A DNA stretch of 64,000 nt from Microbacterium binotii (GTDB lineage Bacteria > Actinomycetota > Actinomycetes > Actinomycetales > Microbacteriaceae), in the NCBI RefSeq assembly GCF_021398715.1, contig NZ_CP090347.1:2914001-2978000 (forward strand), in the 5' to 3' direction. Below are positions 47,432 through 55,923 of this stretch, piece after piece. Within the stretch, counting starts at the first letter, position 1; each line of letters begins with the position of its first letter. The notes below the pieces were generated by a model, which made no database searches, was not told the DNA's origin, and saw only the letters and a list, made by a program, of their open reading frames with translations. The position numbers and the translations under genes are program-made.

Positions 47432-49798
47432 GTGCCCACGCCTCGTACCGACCCCCGGTCAGATGTGGGGCCCGAGACGGCTCCCGTGCTCGTCGCCCAC
47501 GTGATCGACCGCGCCCGAGCGGGCGCACGGCTGAGCGTGAACGAGGTTCTCGCCCTCGTCACCGCCGACGGCACCGACCGCGATCTCCTGTTCGCCGCCG
47601 CATCCGCGCTGCGCGACGAGGGTCTCGCTCTCGCCGGGCGCCCCGGCGTCATCACCTACTCGCGCAAGGTCTTCGTGCCCCTGACGACGCTCTGCCGCGA
47701 CCGGTGCCACTACTGCATCTTCGTCGACACCCCGGGCCAGCTGCTGAAGAAGAACAAACCCGCCTACATGTCGCCCGAGCAGGTGCTGCAGGTGGTGCGC
47801 CAGGGGGCGGCGCTCGGATGCAAGGAGGTGCTGCTGACCCTCGGCGACCGCCCGGAGGAACGCTGGCCCGAGGCGCGCGCCTGGCTCGACGAGCACGGGT
47901 ACGCATCCACGCTCGACTACGTCGCGGCGATCGCCCGCCTCGTGACGGCCGAGACCGGCCTGCTCGCGCATCTGAACCCTGGCGTCATGCACGCGCACGA
48001 GCTCGAGACCCTCCGCCCGGTCGCACCCTCGATGGGGATGATGCTCGAGACGACCTCTCGCGCCCTGTTCGAGACGCCGGGCCAGCCGCACTTCGGGTCC
48101 CCCGACAAGGATCCCGCGCTCCGGCTGCAGGTGATCGAGGATGCGGGGGCTGCCCGCATCCCGTTCACCACCGGCATCCTGGTGGGCATCGGCGAGACCC
48201 CGCTCGACCGGGCGGAATCGCTCATCGCGCTGCGCGACGCCGAGGAGCGGCACGGCCACATCCAGGAAGTGATCGTGCAGAACTTCCGTGCGAAGCCGCG
48301 CACCGCGATGCAGGACGCCCCGGATGCGGACCTGCTCGAGTATGCGACGGTCGTCGCGGCGGCGCGGATCGTGATGGGAGCGCGGATGCGGATCCAGGTG
48401 CCGCCGAACCTGTCGGATCCGACCGAGTTCGCTCTGCTCGTCGGTGCAGGGATCGACGACTGGGGCGGGGTGTCGCCGCTGACCGCGGACCATGTGAACC
48501 CCGAGCGTCCGTGGCCGCACGTCGACGATCTGGCGGCGGCGACCGCATCCCTCGGCTACGAGTTGCGCGAGCGCCTCACCGCTCACCCCGAGTACCTCGC
48601 CGACCCCGACACATGGCTCGACCCCGCGATGCACGCCCCGGTCGCTGCCCTCTCCGACCCCGCGACCCACCTCGCCCGCACCGCCTCTCACGTTCAGAGG
48701 AACACCAACCCGAGCGCACGCGCGAGCACCGTGCGGGGGCTGGCGGAGCGGGCAGCGGCCGATCCGCTCGCGCTCGACGACGCCGAGTGGCTGCGCCTGC
48801 TCGAGGCGACGGGCACCGCCCTGGACGACCTCGCGCACATCGCCGACGACGTACGCCGCTACACGGTCGGCGAGGCGATCACGATCGCCGTCAATCGCAA
48901 TCTCACCTCGACCGGTTTCCGCGCGGCGGGCGCGCAGACACCCGACCAGTTCGATCTCGCGGATGCGGCGGCGATCGCCGCGGACGCGTGGGACCTCGGT
49001 GCGACGGAGCTGTGCATCCAGGGCTTGATCGCTCCGCAAGAGGCGCCGGAGGCGTACCTCGACATCGTGCGGGCCGCGCGCGCCGCCGCGCCCGACATCC
49101 ACCTGCACGCCTACCGTCCGCAGGACGTGCAGGACCTCGCCACCCGGAACGGCCTCACGCTCGACGAGGCGTTCGCCGCGATGCGGGATGCGGGCGTCGA
49201 CACCGTTCCGGGCACCGGAGTGAAGGTGCTCTCGGAGCGCATCCGCGGCCTCATCGCTCCCGGCGATCTCGAGATCGACCGCTGGATCGAGACGATCACG
49301 GCCGCCCACCGCGCCGGGTTCCGCTCGACGAGCGTGCTCTTCTACGGTCACGTCGAGACCGCGGCGGAGCGCATCGCGCACCTCGGCACCCTGCGCCGCA
49401 TCCAGTCCGAGACGCGGGGGTTCACGGAGTTCGTCCCGATCCCCCTCCCCGGCCCCGCGGGTGGCATCGGCCTGGTCGAGGGACGCTCGGCGCTCGACGA
49501 GCACCGCGCGATGGCGGCGGTGTCGCGCCTGTTCTTCTCGGGCAGCATCCCCCACATCCAGATCCCGTGGACCCGGCACGGACTCGAGACGAGCGCCGTG
49601 CTGCTGCAGGCGGGCGGCGACGACCTCGGCGGCACGCTGCTCGACGGTCGCGTGCGCCCCGAGGCCGGCATCGAGTCGGGCAACGAGCTTCCCCTCCCGG
49701 ATGCGGCGCGGATCGCCCGTCGGCTCTTCCGCCCGCTACGCCAGCGCACCACGGTCTACGGCGAACCGTCGGACGAGCGCAAGGCGGCGGTGCGATGA
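47432..49798 (+). CDS. fbiC: FO synthase FbiC (CofG-CofH fusion) with a degenerate CofH half
   Basis: A 788-residue two-domain radical SAM protein that makes the F420 precursor FO from diaminouracil and tyrosine. The CofG half (about 60-400) is normal, with CRDRCHYC at Cys88/92/95. The CofH half starts with the usual NRN motif at about 488, but the region that should hold a second CxxxCxxC motif is replaced by a Cys-free stretch about ten residues shorter. Conserved CofH segments resume at GATELCIQG, HLHAYRP, DTVPGTG and FTEFVPIPL. The GTG at 47432 is 6 nt from AAGACT. See findings. Confidence 0.9.
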   Translation: MPTPRTDPRSDVGPETAPVLVAHVIDRARAGARLSVNEVLALVTADGTDRDLLFAAASALRDEGLALAGRPGVITYSRKVFVPLTTLCRDRCHYCIFVDTPGQLLKKNKPAYMSPEQVLQVVRQGAALGCKEVLLTLGDRPEERWPEARAWLDEHGYASTLDYVAAIARLVTAETGLLAHLNPGVMHAHELETLRPVAPSMGMMLETTSRALFETPGQPHFGSPDKDPALRLQVIEDAGAARIPFTTGILVGIGETPLDRAESLIALRDAEERHGHIQEVIVQNFRAKPRTAMQDAPDADLLEYATVVAAARIVMGARMRIQVPPNLSDPTEFALLVGAGIDDWGGVSPLTADHVNPERPWPHVDDLAAATASLGYELRERLTAHPEYLADPDTWLDPAMHAPVAALSDPATHLARTASHVQRNTNPSARASTVRGLAERAAADPLALDDAEWLRLLEATGTALDDLAHIADDVRRYTVGEAITIAVNRNLTSTGFRAAGAQTPDQFDLADAAAIAADAWDLGATELCIQGLIAPQEAPEAYLDIVRAARAAAPDIHLHAYRPQDVQDLATRNGLTLDEAFAAMRDAGVDTVPGTGVKVLSERIRGLIAPGDLEIDRWIETITAAHRAGFRSTSVLFYGHVETAAERIAHLGTLRRIQSETRGFTEFVPIPLPGPAGGIGLVEGRSALDEHRAMAAVSRLFFSGSIPHIQIPWTRHGLETSAVLLQAGGDDLGGTLLDGRVRPEAGIESGNELPLPDAARIARRLFRPLRQRTTVYGEPSDERKAAVR

Positions 49799-51279
49799 CC
49801 CGCGAGGTCGATGTCGCGATCGTCGGCGCGGGGTTCGGCGGACTCGCGATGGCGTCGGCCCTGCGTCGGGCGGGACGGGAATCGTTCGCCGTGCTCGATC
49901 GGGGCAGCTCGGTCGGCGGCACCTGGCGCGACAACACGTACCCGGGCGTCGCGTGCGACGTGCCCTCTCACCTCTACGGGCTCGCGAACCACCCGTGGCC
50001 GGACTGGTCGGGGCTCTTCGCCCGCGGCGACGAGATCCACCGCTACCTGCAGCACATCGCGGAAGCCGAGCAGCTCGGCGAGCGCCTGCAGCTGGACACG
50101 CCGCTGCAGTCGGCGGCGTGGGACGGCGAGCGCTGGCTCGTCGAGACCGGACGCGGCGAGGATGTGCGCGCCCGTCGTCTCGTACTCGCCTGCGGGCGGC
50201 TGACGGAACCGTCGATCCCCGACATCCCGGGACTCGAGACCTTCGAGGGCCCCTTGTTCCATTCCGCGCGCTGGGACCACACCGCGCCTCTCGCCGGCCG
50301 CCGCATCGCCGTGGTCGGCACGGGCGCGTCCGCCGTGCAGCTCGTGCCGGCGCTCGTCGCACAGGGCGCCGAGGTCGTGCTGTTCCAGCGCACACCGGCC
50401 TGGATCGTGCCGCGCGGCGACGTGGACTACACCGCCGCCGACCGGCGCCGGTTCGCCCAGCATCCGGACGAGCTGGCGCGGTTGCGCGACGAGCTGTACC
50501 GGGAGGGCGAGGAACGCTTCGCCTCCCGCTCCGGTGATGAGGATGCGGCGCGCGCCGCCCGCACGGTCGCGCTCGCCCACCTGGAAGCACAGGTGGCGGA
50601 CCCGGCGCTCCGCCGCGCGCTGACCCCGGACTACGCGTTCGGCTGCAAGCGCGTGCTGCTCTCGGACGAGTTCTACCCGGCCGTCGCCTCGGATGCGGTC
50701 GCGTTCGAGCCGTCGGCGCTCGCGCGCGTGGACGGCGGCGAGCTCGTTGCCGCATCCGGCGCCCGCTACCGAGCCGACATGCTCGTGCTCGCGACCGGGT
50801 TCGCCGCATCCGAGCAGCCCTATGCGGAGCTCGTGACGGGCGAGCAGGGCGAGACACTCGCGGAGCACTGGAGTGAGGGGATGACCTCCTACGCCTCTAC
50901 CGTGGTCGCGGGCTTCCCCAACCTGTTCGTGCTCAACGGCCCCAACGCGTCGCTCGGACACAACTCGTCGCTGCTGATGCTGGAAGCTCAGGCGGAGTAC
51001 GTGGCCCGCTGCCTCGACCGTGCCGGCGACGGCATCCTGCGTCTGCGTCCGGATGCGGAGTCGGCGTACACCGCCCGCATCGATGCGGCGGCCGCATCCC
51101 GCCCCTGGCTCACCGGGGGCTGCGACAACTGGTACGTCGACGCCCGGTCGGGAAGGCTCACCCTGCTGTGGCCCGACACCGTCGACGCCTTCCGCGCCAT
51201 GCTGGGTTCCACCGATGGGTCGGAGTTCCTGCCGGCCCCACTGCACCGCGACGCGTCGCGGGCGAGAGGAGAGTCATGA
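49795..51279 (+). CDS. Flavin-containing Baeyer-Villiger-type monooxygenase
   Basis: A 494-residue FAD/NADPH monooxygenase. GAGFGGLAM is the N-terminal FAD motif, GTGASAVQ the NADPH motif, and the sequence FEGPLFHSARW is the BVMO fingerprint (FxGxxxHxxxW). It may oxygenate ketones or heteroatoms. Its ATG overlaps the fbiC stop (ATGA), and its stop overlaps the fgd start, so all are in one operon. Such an enzyme is not part of known F420 pathways. Confidence 0.9.
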   Translation: MTREVDVAIVGAGFGGLAMASALRRAGRESFAVLDRGSSVGGTWRDNTYPGVACDVPSHLYGLANHPWPDWSGLFARGDEIHRYLQHIAEAEQLGERLQLDTPLQSAAWDGERWLVETGRGEDVRARRLVLACGRLTEPSIPDIPGLETFEGPLFHSARWDHTAPLAGRRIAVVGTGASAVQLVPALVAQGAEVVLFQRTPAWIVPRGDVDYTAADRRRFAQHPDELARLRDELYREGEERFASRSGDEDAARAARTVALAHLEAQVADPALRRALTPDYAFGCKRVLLSDEFYPAVASDAVAFEPSALARVDGGELVAASGARYRADMLVLATGFAASEQPYAELVTGEQGETLAEHWSEGMTSYASTVVAGFPNLFVLNGPNASLGHNSSLLMLEAQAEYVARCLDRAGDGILRLRPDAESAYTARIDAAAASRPWLTGGCDNWYVDARSGRLTLLWPDTVDAFRAMLGSTDGSEFLPAPLHRDASRARGES

Positions 51280-52286
51280 CCGTTCCCCTGCGTCTGGGCT
51301 ACAAGGCCTCGGCCGAGCAGTTCTCCCCCGATCGACTCGCCGACTTCGCCGTGCTGGCGGAGGAGGTCGGTTTCGACTCGGTCTTCATCTCCGACCACTT
51401 CCAGCCCTGGATGCACGAGGGCGGTCACGCCCCGGCGGCGCTGCCCTGGCTCGGGGCCGTGGGATCGCGCACCTCGCGGGTATTGCTGGGCACGAGTGTG
51501 CTGACGCCGACCTTCCGCTATCACCCCGCCGTCGTGGCGCAGGCGTTCGCAACGCTCGGGGTGATGTTCCCTGGCCGGGTGATCCTCGGCGTGGGCACCG
51601 GTGAGGCGCTCAACGAGGTGACCCTCGGACTCGACTGGCCCGAGCCGCCCGAGCGGTTCCAGCGCCTCAAGGAGGCCATCACCCTCATCGAAAAACTGTG
51701 GGCGGGCGAGCGCGTCACCTATGAGGGCAACTTCTGGAGTGTGAGCGACGCGACGGTCTACGACCGCCCGACGACGCCCGTGCCGATCTACATCGGCGCC
51801 GCGGGCCCCGCGGCCACACGTCTGGCGGGGCGCATCGCCGACGGCTTCATCACGACGAGCGGCAAGGATCCGAAGCTCTACACCGACACACTGCTCCCGG
51901 CCCTCGCCGAGGGGATCGAGAAAGCGGGACGCTCGAGCGACGACGTCGACACCCTGATCGAGGTCAAGGTCTCCTACGCCGCCGACCGCGAGACGGCGCT
52001 GGAGAAGACGCGCTTCTGGGCACCGCTCGCGCTCAGCGCCGAGCAGAAGATGGGCATCCACGACCCGATCGAGATGCAGCGTCGCGCGGCCGAGCTGCCG
52101 ATCGAGCGCGCCGCATCCCGTTTCATCGTCTCGACCGATCCCGACGAGCACGTCGAGCAGATCGCCCGCTACGTCGACCTCGGTTTCCGGCACCTGGTGT
52201 TCCACGACCCGGGTGAGGACCAGGAGCAGTTCCTGCGCACCTACGGCGAGGAGATCCTTCCGCGTCTGCGCGCCCGCTTCGCGTGA
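51276..52286 (+). CDS. fgd: F420-dependent glucose-6-phosphate dehydrogenase
   Basis: A 336-residue luciferase-like (LLM) TIM barrel, very close to the Mycobacterium FGD pattern: LGYKASAEQF, SDHFQPW with Asp40/His41, TSVLTPTFRYHP and GVGTGEALNE with the catalytic Glu. It reduces F420 with glucose-6-phosphate. The overlap with the preceding gene (ATGA) shows coupled translation. This is the supplier of reduced F420 for other F420-dependent enzymes. Confidence 0.94.
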   Translation: MTVPLRLGYKASAEQFSPDRLADFAVLAEEVGFDSVFISDHFQPWMHEGGHAPAALPWLGAVGSRTSRVLLGTSVLTPTFRYHPAVVAQAFATLGVMFPGRVILGVGTGEALNEVTLGLDWPEPPERFQRLKEAITLIEKLWAGERVTYEGNFWSVSDATVYDRPTTPVPIYIGAAGPAATRLAGRIADGFITTSGKDPKLYTDTLLPALAEGIEKAGRSSDDVDTLIEVKVSYAADRETALEKTRFWAPLALSAEQKMGIHDPIEMQRRAAELPIERAASRFIVSTDPDEHVEQIARYVDLGFRHLVFHDPGEDQEQFLRTYGEEILPRLRARFA

Positions 52287-52906
52287 ACCTCGACTGGACG
52301 ATCGTCGTCCCGCTGAAGGCGGCGGCATCCGGCAAGTCGAGACTGGGCGCGAGTGCCGCACTGGTTCGCGCGATCGGCCTCGACACCGTCGCGGCCGCCG
52401 CCGCGGTCGCGCGCGTCGTCGTCGTGACCGCGGATCGCGAGACGGCAGCGGCGGTGGCGGCGATCGGCGGCGTGACGGTGGTCGCCGAGGAAGTGCCGCG
52501 TGGCCTGAACGCGGCGATCGCGCTCGGGATGCCGGCATCGCACGCGCCTCGTGCGGCGCTGCTCGGCGACCTGCCGGCGCTCCGCTCCGATGACCTGCGC
52601 GGAGCACTGGATGCGGCCGCATCCGTCGACCGCGCCGTCGTCGCGGATGCCGAGGGAACCGGCTCGACCCTCGTCACCGCGCGTGCCGGGGTGACATGGC
52701 GGAGCGCCTTCGGAGTGGACTCGCTGGCCCGCCATCTGGCGCTCGGCTGCGTGCGCCTCGACGTGCCGGAGGAGTCGACGCTGCGTCGCGACGTCGACAC
52801 GGCGGCGCAGCTCGCGGCGGCATCCGCGTTGGGTCTCGGACCCCACTCCGTTCGGTTCTCCACAGGCGACCCGGTTTCGCAGGGAGGCCCTCGCCGAGAG
52901 GCGTAA
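52283..52906 (+). CDS. fbiD: 2-phospho-L-lactate/PEP guanylyltransferase (F420 biosynthesis)
   Basis: A 207-residue GT-A-like nucleotidyltransferase (CofC/FbiD family), which activates PEP or phospholactate with GTP for F420 side-chain assembly. It begins WTIVVPLKAAASGKSRLG, with GDLPALRSDDL and the acid pair near AVVADAEGTGST. The GTG overlaps the fgd stop. fbiA and fbiB are not seen in the window. Confidence 0.9.
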   Translation: MNLDWTIVVPLKAAASGKSRLGASAALVRAIGLDTVAAAAAVARVVVVTADRETAAAVAAIGGVTVVAEEVPRGLNAAIALGMPASHAPRAALLGDLPALRSDDLRGALDAAASVDRAVVADAEGTGSTLVTARAGVTWRSAFGVDSLARHLALGCVRLDVPEESTLRRDVDTAAQLAAASALGLGPHSVRFSTGDPVSQGGPRREA

Positions 52907-52909
52907 CGT
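52904..52909 (+). promoter_or_regulatory. -10 box of the type VII cassette, leaderless arrangement
   Basis: TAACGT, overlapping the fbiD stop codon TAA, is followed by 7 nt and the GTG at 52917. Confidence 0.42.
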
Positions 52910-52916
52910 GCCAAAG

Positions 52917-53321
52917 GTGAGCGACGATTTCATGCGGGATGCGGACGCGTCGATCGCCCGCGTCGAGCAGCAGATCGCGGCTGCCCAGGAGCAGGCGAAG
53001 CGCGGTCAGCAGTTCCAGCGCGAGGTCGCAGAGGTGCGCGCCACGGCCAGCTCACCCCGGCGTGAACTGCGCGTGACGGTCGACGCGTCAGGCCGGCTGC
53101 TCGATGCGGACCTGTCGGATGCGGCCATGGAACTGTCCCCGCAGGCGCTGTCCCGCTTGCTCGTCGATACCGCGCGCGCCGCACAGCGCCAGGCGGGTGA
53201 GCAGGCGGTGCGCATCGCCGCGGAGTTGTTCGGCGAGCAGGCCGGCGCCACCGAGCGGCTGCGCGCCGAGATCGCAGACGCCCTGCCGCAGGGCGGCGGG
53301 ACGAATGTGCGGTGGTCGTGA
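52917..53321 (+). CDS. YbaB/EbfC-like protein of a type VII cassette
   Basis: A 134-residue protein. An N-terminal coiled coil (about 5-45) is followed by a YbaB/EbfC-like fold with ELRVTVDASGRLLDADLSD. Such proteins often stand beside EspC-like proteins and T7SS toxins in actinobacteria. The GTG at 52917 is preferred over 52908 because of the TAACGT box. It ends with the next gene overlapping (TGATG). Confidence 0.75.
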   Translation: MSDDFMRDADASIARVEQQIAAAQEQAKRGQQFQREVAEVRATASSPRRELRVTVDASGRLLDADLSDAAMELSPQALSRLLVDTARAAQRQAGEQAVRIAAELFGEQAGATERLRAEIADALPQGGGTNVRWS

Positions 53322-53638
53322 TGGCCGACCACATCGCTCTCGACGGCGATCTCATCGCCGCACAGGCGTCGCGGGTCGAGCTCGTCGCGTCCGACGTCTC
53401 GGTCGCGCGGGATGCGGCCGGGTCCACGAACATGAGCGGCGGCGCCTTCGGCGTGCTGTGCGCGTTCCTCGTTCCGCCTGCCCAGCTGGCGGCCGCGATG
53501 GCGCAGCAGGCGATCGGCTCCGCCGAGCAGATGCTGCGCCGGTCGGCGACGGAGCTACGCGGCGTCGGCAGCGACATGGCCTCGTTCGAGGATGACGTCG
53601 TACAGGGCATCAACACGCTCGGTCAGGGACTCGGTTGA
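53321..53638 (+). CDS. EspC-like type VII secretion target protein
   Basis: A 105-residue helical protein. It is small, Ala-rich and without Trp-x-Gly, but its length and order (two helices with a mid loop GGAFGVLCAFL) fit EspC/DUF2580-type secretion partners. It probably forms a pre-toxin complex with the next protein's N-terminus. The ATG overlaps the YbaB stop, and its own stop overlaps the next start (TTGA). Confidence 0.7.
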   Translation: MADHIALDGDLIAAQASRVELVASDVSVARDAAGSTNMSGGAFGVLCAFLVPPAQLAAAMAQQAIGSAEQMLRRSATELRGVGSDMASFEDDVVQGINTLGQGLG

Positions 53639-54951
53639 GCACCGCGAACGTGCTGGTGGCGGCGCCCATCGACACGGCGACACCGTTCAGCGGCGCGGGG
53701 CTGCTCGACTCGGGCAGTCAGCTCGTCGCCGCAGTGGACTCCGGATCCTGGGTCGAGGGCGGCCTCGCGGGCGTCGGCGTCGCGATCGATGTGGCCGCCA
53801 CGGCGATCGACCCGCTGGGGTCACTGATCGGGGCGGGTCTCGGCTGGATCATCGACCACCTCGAACCGTTGAAGGGCTGGCTCAACGACTTCGCCGGCAA
53901 CGCGGGCGAGGTCGCCGCCTTCGCGCAGACGTGGTCGAACATCCAGACCCAGCTGGAGACCTCGGCACAGGAGCTCGCCCATGTCGTGGGCCAGGTCGAC
54001 GAGATGGCGGGTGAGGCGATGGAGGCCTACCGCCGATTCCAGCAGGATGTCGCGCAGCATCTGTCGGGGGCCGCATCCTGGGCCGGGGCGATGTCGACGG
54101 GTCTGCAGATGGCGTCGACGATCGTGCAGGTCGTGCACGATCTGGTGCGCGATGTGCTGTCGCAGCTCGCCGGCGCGATCATCTCGTGGGTGGCCGAGCT
54201 GGTGGTGACGGTGGGCCTGGCCACGCCCGTCGTGATCGGTCAGGTGACGACGCGCGTCAGCCAGCTCGCGACCACCGTCGGCGAGACGGTCACGAAGGTG
54301 CTGCGCTCGTGCAAGAACCTCGGCAAGCTGCTCGACGACCTGAAGGGTCTGCTGCAGCGCGCGGGCGACCTGTTCAGCAGCGTGCTGAAGGGCGGCGGCT
54401 CGGGGCCGTCGGTGCGCGCACCGGACGGCCCCACCATCCGTGCCCGCGTCGGCGATCCGCTCTCCCCCGCCGACCTCAAAAGCATGATCGATGAGGGGTA
54501 TCACACGTCGATCTTCAGCGACAAGGTCGTGCAGCACTACGACCACTCGGCGGCGACGCTCGGCCGGTCGGGCTCGGATGTGTGGGCGATGCCCACAGAG
54601 GATGCGGCCAAGATCCACACGCCCGCGCAGGCGGCGCGCGAAACCGGCATGGCGCCCATGGCGCAGGACGCCTACCTCAACGGCGGGGACATCTACGCCG
54701 TGCACTTCCCGGTCGACCCCGGCGAGCTGCGCCGCCCGACGGTGGCGGATTCGGGCGGGTGGGAGCACTTCTACCCCGACCCCACCAACACGAGCACCAC
54801 CTACGGCCACACCGCTGTCAACACGGGCACGGGGGCGTACCTGGTGAACTCCACGCGTGAGACGCTCATCGCCGGCGGCGACGCGATGCGCAGCAACGCG
54901 GTGCTGACGAAGCTGGAGAATGGAGCGTGGGTGCTCGTGAGACGGTATTGA
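53635..54951 (+). CDS. Large type VII effector with a toxin-like C-terminal domain
   Basis: A 438-residue modular protein. Residues 1-260 are helical, Ala/Val-rich and have no signal peptide, as in T7SS-exported pre-toxins. A Gly/Ser/Pro linker (about 255-280) leads to a separate C-terminal domain (about 283-438) with HYDHSAATLGR, YAVHFPVD and STTYGHTAVN patterns, faintly reminiscent of ADP-ribosyltransferase-like polymorphic toxins (tentative). The TTG start overlaps the previous stop. Two small genes follow, as expected for immunity genes. Confidence 0.75.
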   Translation: MSTANVLVAAPIDTATPFSGAGLLDSGSQLVAAVDSGSWVEGGLAGVGVAIDVAATAIDPLGSLIGAGLGWIIDHLEPLKGWLNDFAGNAGEVAAFAQTWSNIQTQLETSAQELAHVVGQVDEMAGEAMEAYRRFQQDVAQHLSGAASWAGAMSTGLQMASTIVQVVHDLVRDVLSQLAGAIISWVAELVVTVGLATPVVIGQVTTRVSQLATTVGETVTKVLRSCKNLGKLLDDLKGLLQRAGDLFSSVLKGGGSGPSVRAPDGPTIRARVGDPLSPADLKSMIDEGYHTSIFSDKVVQHYDHSAATLGRSGSDVWAMPTEDAAKIHTPAQAARETGMAPMAQDAYLNGGDIYAVHFPVDPGELRRPTVADSGGWEHFYPDPTNTSTTYGHTAVNTGTGAYLVNSTRETLIAGGDAMRSNAVLTKLENGAWVLVRRY

Positions 54952-55160
54952 GCACTGAGACGGAGCTCGGGTGCCCGGTGTGCCGCGAGGGCGCGTACAG
55001 CGGCGGGCAGCCGCGGTTCGTGACGTCGACCTCGCCGGTGGACCTGCTCTATCGTTGCGAGGTGTGCCGCACGTGGTGGTTCGACAACAGCCGAGGGCTG
55101 CGTCCGATGACAGACGAGGAGGCGCGCGAGCGCTTCCCGAACGAGGTGGGCAATGACTGA
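54948..55160 (+). CDS. Small zinc-ribbon-like protein, candidate immunity or accessory protein
   Basis: A 70-residue protein with two CxxC knuckles (CPVC, CEVC) about 32 residues apart, suitable for one zinc ion, and a WWFDN core. The TTG at 54948 is taken as start because it overlaps the toxin stop (TTGA) and shares TTGAGCAC with the previous gene's start. A GTG at 54927 is an alternative. Function unknown. Confidence 0.65.
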   Translation: MSTETELGCPVCREGAYSGGQPRFVTSTSPVDLLYRCEVCRTWWFDNSRGLRPMTDEEARERFPNEVGND

Positions 55161-55548
55161 ACCGACCGTCGTCGATCTGGCGATCCTGCAGGCGCGCGAA
55201 CAGCGTCTGACGATGCAGACCGTGCTGTGGACGTTCGCCGCATCCACCGTCTACGTGCCCAGCGGCGGCGACCCCGGCGAGGATTTCCGGGGCTTCCAGC
55301 CGGTGTACTACCCCGGCGCCTCCGAGCGCGTGCTGGCCGTGTTCACCGACCCCGACCTCGCGAGCGAGCTCGACGCTCTCGCGCCGTGGATGGTGACGTT
55401 CACCGGTGCCGACCTCATCCGTCGCATGCCGGTGGGCGAAGGACTCGTCGTGAACGCGGGCTCGAGCGTCGGCTTCGAGCTTCCTGCCGCGGGCCTCGCC
55501 GCCTTCCGCCAGGAGCTGGAGACGGCACGGAGCCTCACCGGGCATTAG
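55153..55548 (+). CDS. SseB-like protein, candidate immunity protein
   Basis: A 131-residue soluble protein with a SseB-N-like alpha/beta domain: FAASTVYVPSGG, VLAVFTDPDLASEL and LVVNAGSSVGFELP. It starts within the previous gene (8-bp overlap, ATGACTGA). SseB-like proteins are often immunity or accessory factors near polymorphic toxins in actinobacteria; this role is inferred from position. Confidence 0.7.
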   Translation: MTEPTVVDLAILQAREQRLTMQTVLWTFAASTVYVPSGGDPGEDFRGFQPVYYPGASERVLAVFTDPDLASELDALAPWMVTFTGADLIRRMPVGEGLVVNAGSSVGFELPAAGLAAFRQELETARSLTGH

Positions 55549-55559
55549 CGCGGAACGAC

Positions 55560-55593
55560 ATCGGGGAGCGAACGCGCGCGTTCACTCCCCGAT
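55560..55593. terminator. Bidirectional terminator-like palindrome F
   Basis: Arms 55560-55568 and 55585-55593 (ATCGGGGAG/CTCCCCGAT) enclose a single mismatch and a 7-bp inner stem with no free loop. It separates convergent genes. Confidence 0.65.
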
Positions 55594-55631
55594 ACCTCAA
55601 TCGACCCGCGTCTCACGGGTTCGCGCCATCG

Positions 55632-55922
55632 TCAGCGCTGGAACAGTTTCGCCGCGTTGCGGTCGGTCGTGACGTAGTCCTCGGCGATCGACTCGGTCGC
55701 CGAAGCGATGCTCGCGAGCACGGACTTCATGTGCTCGAACTCCATCGACCACGCGCGCTGTGCATTGTCGTAGGCCACGCGGGCCGCGCCGTCCCAGTTG
55801 CCGCGCAGGCGGTTCGCTTCTTGCTCGAGTGCTCGCAGAGCGCCCTCGATCCGCTGTGACTCGCGCCGTAGTTCGGCGGCGGATGCGGTCAGTGCCGAAG
55901 GAGTGATGCTCAGATCGCCCAT
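55632..55922 (-). CDS. WXG100-family type VII protein, pair 2 member
   Basis: A 96-residue ESAT-6-like helical hairpin. The WxG turn is NWDGAAR and the C-terminal secretion signal YVTTD fits YxxxD/E. It is paralogous to the protein at 59381 (shared DYVxTDRxAA ending). It is downstream of the partner at 55924 with one base between, so they probably form an Esx heterodimer. Confidence 0.92.
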   Translation of the reverse strand: MGDLSITPSALTASAAELRRESQRIEGALRALEQEANRLRGNWDGAARVAYDNAQRAWSMEFEHMKSVLASIASATESIAEDYVTTDRNAAKLFQR

Positions 55923-55923
55923 C

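Noticed and set aside
48893..49000. Frameshift as explanation for the missing CofH cysteines
   Set aside because: No cysteine codons appear in the segment in any forward frame, and conserved CofH sequence continues in the same frame on both sides.
47347..51279. A 1310-codon open frame across fbiC and the monooxygenase
   Set aside because: Its first two-thirds is a shifted frame of fbiC with Arg-rich nonsense; only the last third, in the frame of the monooxygenase, is real.
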